A stretch of DNA of 43,232 bases from Plantactinospora alkalitolerans. Lineage in GTDB: Bacteria > Actinomycetota > Actinomycetes > Mycobacteriales > Micromonosporaceae. The position numbers were made by a program, and so were the translations under genes. The DNA is taken from positions 1-43,232 of the forward strand of contig NZ_JADPUN010000345.1 of the NCBI RefSeq assembly GCF_015690345.1, read 5' to 3'. Position 1 is the first letter of the stretch. The number at the start of each line of letters is the position of its first letter. Shown here in pieces: positions 39,426-43,232 of the stretch. The notes below the pieces were generated by a model, which had not been told where the DNA came from, searched no databases, and worked only from the letters and a program-made list of their open reading frames with translations.

Positions 39426-41654
39426 TCAGTCCAGGAGCTTGTCCAGGGTGATCGGCAGGTCGCGGATCCGCCGCCCGGTGGCGTGGTGGATCGCGTTGCC
39501 GATCGCGGCGGCGACGCCGACCGTGCCGACCTCGCCGATCCCGCGCGCACCGAGCGGATTGAACAGGGTGTCCGGATGGTTCAGGAAGTGAACGTCGATC
39601 GGTGGTACGTCCGCGTTCACCGGCAGCAGGTACTCGGCGAGGTTGGCGTTGGCGATCCGGCCGGTCGCCGGTTCCACCTGGGCACCCTCCAGCAGCGCCT
39701 GCCCGATGCCGAAGATCACGCCGCCGATGATCTGGCTGCGCGCGGTCTTGGCGTTGACGATGGCGCCGCCGTCGATGACGGTGGTGATCCGGGCGAGTCG
39801 GGGCTCACCGGTCCACCGGTTGACCCGGACCTCGCAGAAGTGTGCCCCGAACGAGGTGAAGGCGTGCTGCCCGTGCTCGGGGCCCGGTGCCGTCGAACCG
39901 GTCGCCTCGACGCCGGCCACGTCGACCGCCTGGAGCAGGGCGGCGAACCCGATCCGCCGGCCCGGGGCGACGAGGTCGCCACGGTCGTACCGGACGTCGG
40001 CGGCGGGCACGCCGTGCAGCGGCGAGCGTTCGTGCGTGACGGCGAGCTTGATCAGTTCGGTGCTGGCGGCCTCGGCGGCGACGGCGACGGCCGGCCCGGT
40101 GCTGGCGGTGGCGCCCGAGCCGAACGCCCCGATGTTGGCGGCCAGGGTGGAGTCGCCGAGGTCGGTACGGATCCGGTCGACCGGCAGGCCGAGCGCCTCG
40201 GAGCCGAGTACGGCCAGCACCGTCCACATCCCCGTTCCGAGGTCGGCGGTGGCGCTGGAGACCGCCACGTCCCCGTCGGCCTGGAACCGCACCTTCACCG
40301 ACGCCGGAAAGCGCTCCGCCGGATACACGGCGCTGGCCGTCCCCGTCCCGACCAGCCACTCGCCGCGTACGTCGGATCGGGGTGCCGGATCGCGCCGGTC
40401 CCAGCCGAACCGCCGCGCGCCGACCCGGTAGCACTCGTCGAGGTGCTTGCTGGACCACGGCACGTTCCGCCCGGGGTACACCGTCGCGTCGTTCCGCAAC
40501 CGCAGGGCGACGGGATCCATCCCCAGCTCGACCGCGAGTTCGTCCAGGGCGGTTTCCAGGGCGAACGAGCCGGACTCCTGCCCCGGCGCCCGCATCCAGG
40601 TCGGTGGCGGTACGTCCAGCGTCACGATCTTCTGGTCGAGGTGGATGTTCTCGGCCCGGTAGAGGTAGCGGGAGGTGGTGTGCGGCGAGGTCTCGAAGAT
40701 TCCGCCCGAGGTGGACTGGCTGGAGTACGCCTGGTGCTTGACGGCGACGAGGGTGCCGTCGCGGCGGGCGCCCAGCGTGACCGTCTGCCGCACCGCCGAG
40801 CGGTTTCCGGTGACCGTGAAGGTCTGTTCCCGGGTCAGCACGACCTTGACCGGCCGACCGAGCGTACGGGCGGCGGCCGCCGCGAGCAGCGGATGCGCCC
40901 AGGTCGCGATCTTGTTGCCGAAGCCACCGCCGACGTGTGGACTGATCACCCGCACCCGGGCCGGTTCGACGCCGAGGGCGGCGGCGATGGTGCCGAGGGT
41001 CAGCGACGCGCTCTGGGTGCCGTTGTAGAGCGTGAGCTGGTCGTCCTGCCAGACCGCCACCGTGGCGTGCGGCTCCATCGCGCTGTGGTGCTTCATCGGC
41101 TGGCTGTAGGTGCCGGAGACGGTCACCTCGCTGGATGCCAGCGCCTCGTCGATGGTGCCTACCCCGTCGGCGAGCAGGTTCAGCACCGCCGGCTCGCCGT
41201 TGACCCGCCCCGGGTCGGTGGCGCGCGGGATCCCGTCCGGCAGGGACGCCGCCGGTGGGCGTACGTCGTAGTCCGCGCTGACCAGCGCCGCGGCGTCCCG
41301 GGCCTGTTCGAAGGTCTCCGCCACGACGAGACCGATGGCCTGCCCGTGGTAGCGCACCTCGGCGTCCTGCAACGGCAGCCAACTGTGGCCCACGCTGAAC
41401 GGGTTGCCGCCGCCGTTCAGTTTCAGCGGATGGAACGGGGTGAACACCGCGAGTACCCCGGGCGCGCGCTGCGCGGCGGCGACGTCCATCGACCGGATCG
41501 TGCCGAGGGCCACCGTGCTGAGCAGCAGGTAGCCGTGCGCGGCGCGTTCGGCGAGGTGGTCGGCACTGTACCGGGCTCCGCCGGTGACCTTGAGGCGACC
41601 GTCGACCCGGTTCACCGACACCGTCCGGGCCGCGCCCTGTGCTGCGCTCTGCAT
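39426..41654 (-). CDS. paoC: molybdenum cofactor-binding subunit, PaoC-type
   Basis: This subunit of about 742 residues belongs to the xanthine oxidase/aldehyde dehydrogenase family. It has an N-terminal domain with GARYSADH, the molybdopterin domain with a GQESGSFALE segment, and a GARGIGEVG motif whose Glu is the expected catalytic base. Length and subunit order match the E. coli PaoABC periplasmic aldehyde oxidoreductase. ATG at 41654 is preferred; an overlapping TTG at 41660 is the alternative. The preceding FAD-subunit gene ends next to it, so the three genes are one operon. It probably oxidises aromatic or other aldehydes; substrate not visible. Confidence 0.88.
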   Translation of the reverse strand: MQSAAQGAARTVSVNRVDGRLKVTGGARYSADHLAERAAHGYLLLSTVALGTIRSMDVAAAQRAPGVLAVFTPFHPLKLNGGGNPFSVGHSWLPLQDAEVRYHGQAIGLVVAETFEQARDAAALVSADYDVRPPAASLPDGIPRATDPGRVNGEPAVLNLLADGVGTIDEALASSEVTVSGTYSQPMKHHSAMEPHATVAVWQDDQLTLYNGTQSASLTLGTIAAALGVEPARVRVISPHVGGGFGNKIATWAHPLLAAAAARTLGRPVKVVLTREQTFTVTGNRSAVRQTVTLGARRDGTLVAVKHQAYSSQSTSGGIFETSPHTTSRYLYRAENIHLDQKIVTLDVPPPTWMRAPGQESGSFALETALDELAVELGMDPVALRLRNDATVYPGRNVPWSSKHLDECYRVGARRFGWDRRDPAPRSDVRGEWLVGTGTASAVYPAERFPASVKVRFQADGDVAVSSATADLGTGMWTVLAVLGSEALGLPVDRIRTDLGDSTLAANIGAFGSGATASTGPAVAVAAEAASTELIKLAVTHERSPLHGVPAADVRYDRGDLVAPGRRIGFAALLQAVDVAGVEATGSTAPGPEHGQHAFTSFGAHFCEVRVNRWTGEPRLARITTVIDGGAIVNAKTARSQIIGGVIFGIGQALLEGAQVEPATGRIANANLAEYLLPVNADVPPIDVHFLNHPDTLFNPLGARGIGEVGTVGVAAAIGNAIHHATGRRIRDLPITLDKLLD

Positions 41655-41656
41655 GG

Positions 41657-42634
41657 TCAACCCGCCAGGTTCGTCAGGGCGCGCACGATGGTGCGCCGGA
41701 CCAGCGTCACCTTGAATCGGTTGTGTGCCAGCGGCCGGGCGTCCGCGACGGCCCGCGCGGCGGCGGCCTCGACGGCGTCCGGACGCGGGGACATCCCGCG
41801 CAGGGCCTCCTCCACCTCCGGCAGCCGCCAGGGCCGGGTACCGACGCCGCCGACCGCCAGCCGTACGTCCCGGATGACGCCGTCGCGCAGGTCCAGGGCC
41901 ACGGCGGCGGAGGCGAGGGCGAACTCGTACGACTGCCGGTCACGGATCTTCAGGTACGCCGACCGGCGGGCCCAGGCCAGTTCCGGCACCGTCACCCGGG
42001 TGACCAGTTCCCCGGGACGTAGGTCGTGCTCGAGCTGCGGAGTGTCCCCGGGCAGCCGGTAGAAGTCGGCGAGCCGGACGTCCCGGGTTCCGTCCCGGCC
42101 GACCAGCCGGACCGAGGCGTCCAGTGCGACCAGCGCCACCGCCAGATCGCTGGGATGGGTGGCGACACAGGAGTCGCTGGTGCCGAGGATCGCGTGTCCC
42201 CGGTTCTCGCCCCCGATCGCGGGGCAGCCGGAACCGGGCTCCCGTTTGTTGCACGGTGTACTGGTGTCCCGGAAGTAGCCGCAGCGGACCCGTTGCAGCA
42301 GGTTGCCGCCGATGCTCGCCATGTTGCGCAGTTGGGGCGACGCGCTGCGGGACAACGCCTGTGCGATCACCGGGTAGCGCGCGGTCACCAGCGGATGGAC
42401 GGCCACGTCGCTCATCCGCTCGAGCGCTCCGATGTGCAGGCCACTCCGGTCGGTGGTGACACCGCGCAGCGGAAGGCGGTTGATGTCCACCACCTGGCGC
42501 GGGGTCATCACGTCGAGCTTCATCAGGTCGACCAGCGTGGTCCCGCCGGCCAGGTAGGCGGAACCGGCGCCACTTCCGGCCCTGGTCAGTGCCTGGCCGA
42601 GAGTTTCGGCGACCGCGAAGTCGAAGGCTCTCAT
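41657..42634 (-). CDS. paoB: FAD-binding subunit with extra Fe-S cysteines, PaoB-type
   Basis: This 325-residue subunit has the CO dehydrogenase/xanthine oxidase FAD-binding fold, with YLAGGTTLVDLMK near residue 27 and ASIGGNLLQR near 107, and a C-terminal domain of the CODH-C type. Between about residues 116 and 160 there are four or more cysteines (RCGYF, PCNK, GCPA, DSCVA), which match the [4Fe-4S] insert of PaoB/YagS and separate it from plain xanthine dehydrogenase subunits. It passes electrons from the iron-sulfur clusters to FAD. ATG at 42634 overlaps the upstream stop (ATGA). Confidence 0.9.
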   Translation of the reverse strand: MRAFDFAVAETLGQALTRAGSGAGSAYLAGGTTLVDLMKLDVMTPRQVVDINRLPLRGVTTDRSGLHIGALERMSDVAVHPLVTARYPVIAQALSRSASPQLRNMASIGGNLLQRVRCGYFRDTSTPCNKREPGSGCPAIGGENRGHAILGTSDSCVATHPSDLAVALVALDASVRLVGRDGTRDVRLADFYRLPGDTPQLEHDLRPGELVTRVTVPELAWARRSAYLKIRDRQSYEFALASAAVALDLRDGVIRDVRLAVGGVGTRPWRLPEVEEALRGMSPRPDAVEAAAARAVADARPLAHNRFKVTLVRRTIVRALTNLAG

Positions 42635-43232
42635 CGGTCCGCCCCGTCCCGCCGGGCCGTCCGGACCGCGGCCACGATGTTGTCGTACGCCCCGCAGCGG
42701 CAGATGTTGCCCGACATGTGCTCGCGGATCTCGTCGTCGGAGTGGGTGTGGCCCTCGTCCACCAGCGCCACCGCCGACATGATCTGGCCGGAGGTGCAGA
42801 ATCCACACTGGAACGCGTCACAGTCGATGAACGCCTGCTGCATCGGGTGCAGCCGGTCGCCGTCGGCCAGCCCCTCCACCGTGGTGACCCGGCGGCCGGC
42901 GGTGGCCACCGCCAGGGTCAGGCAGGACAGCACCCGGCGACCGTCGACGTGCACGGTGCAGGCCCCGCACTGGCCACGGTCGCAGCCCTTCTTGGAACCG
43001 GTAAGTGCCAGGCGCTCCCGGAGCGCGTCTAGCAGGGTGACCCGGGAATCGACCTGGAGCCGCTCGGCACGACCGTTGACCACCAGCCGGATCTCGACCG
43101 GAGAGTTCCCCGCCGCCTCGGGCGCGGGTGCCGCGATGGCCGGTTCGGCCAGTTCGGCACCGGCCACGGGTCCGGCCGCCGCACCGACGGCGAGGCCGGC
43201 CGACGCGGCGGCGGTCCCGCGCAGCACACCAC
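42631..43232 (-). CDS. paoA: [2Fe-2S] subunit, PaoA-type (5' end cut)
   Basis: This subunit of at least 198 residues has the N-terminal plant ferredoxin-like cluster (GCDRGQCGACTVHVDG with the fourth Cys in LSCL) and the C-terminal helical cluster (QCGFCTSGQ and GNICRCGAY), the two [2Fe-2S] sites of this enzyme class. The visible N-terminus is Ala-rich and hydrophobic (TAAASAGLAVGAAAG), as in a Tat signal, but the twin-arginine start would lie beyond the window edge. PaoA carries a Tat signal and exports the complex, so this enzyme is probably extracytoplasmic. It is first in the three-gene operon. Confidence 0.88.
   Translation of the reverse strand, partial: GVLRGTAAASAGLAVGAAAGPVAGAELAEPAIAAPAPEAAGNSPVEIRLVVNGRAERLQVDSRVTLLDALRERLALTGSKKGCDRGQCGACTVHVDGRRVLSCLTLAVATAGRRVTTVEGLADGDRLHPMQQAFIDCDAFQCGFCTSGQIMSAVALVDEGHTHSDDEIREHMSGNICRCGAYDNIVAAVRTARRDGADR

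Noticed and set aside
38883-42062. A 1059-codon plus-strand open frame opposite the PaoC/PaoB-type genes.
   Set aside because: It is antisense to well-matched molybdenum enzyme subunits and shows no domain of its own.
1-43232. CRISPR arrays, tRNA or rRNA genes, insertion sequences and phage attachment sites.
   Set aside because: I saw no regularly spaced repeats, tRNA-like cloverleaf, rRNA segment, transposase or integrase in either strand.

Overview
The window is high-GC actinomycete DNA, most likely from Micromonosporaceae (Micromonospora or a relative). The signs are the strong GC bias, frequent GTG starts, tight ATGA stop/start overlaps and a GGGCCC-centred intergenic repeat of a type I associate with Micromonospora; the genus is inferred. 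Most of the window appears to be one secondary-metabolite gene cluster, flanked by ordinary metabolic and regulatory genes.

Left flank (1-8114): a YdcF-like protein; a coupled pair of small membrane-anchored proteins of unknown role; a small ABM-fold protein; a TetR regulator divergent from a FabG / acyl-CoA dehydrogenase / MaoC operon; and an MFS transporter divergent from a LysR regulator.

Core (about 8168-37174): the genes encode two separate routes to aminohydroxybenzoic acids. Route A goes from chorismate to 3-hydroxyanthranilate (3-HAA) through a PhzE-type ADIC synthase, a PhzD-type isochorismatase and an EntA-like dehydrogenase. Route B goes from aspartate semialdehyde to 3-amino-4-hydroxybenzoate (3,4-AHBA) through GriI-like and GriH-like enzymes, with a dedicated aspartate kinase probably feeding it. 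Between them sit a PaaK-type acyl-activating ligase and an amidohydrolase-fold protein, the pair known to build the benzoxazole ring in nataxazole-type pathways. I therefore predict a benzoxazole, or a related amide/ester dimer, assembled from aminohydroxybenzoates. Tailoring candidates are a FAD-dependent halogenase-like protein, an O-methyltransferase, two class A flavin monooxygenases, an unusual MFS-Baeyer-Villiger monooxygenase fusion, and a PmtA-like methyltransferase fused to the C-terminus of the PhzE protein. Export or tolerance genes are two MFS domains and a CPA2 antiporter. A LAL-type LuxR regulator closes the cluster and has a structured upstream region. Also present are an atypical SDR lacking its catalytic Tyr/Lys, a DoxX-like protein, a metallophosphoesterase and a DUF6081-like protein.

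Right flank (37713-43232): a VOC protein divergent from a TetR regulator, a YjbR-like protein, and a three-subunit PaoABC-type molybdenum aldehyde dehydrogenase operon whose iron-sulfur subunit runs off the window edge. The most interesting elements are the dual aminohydroxybenzoate logic, the two unusual fusions, and the amidohydrolase-fold protein with altered metal ligands.
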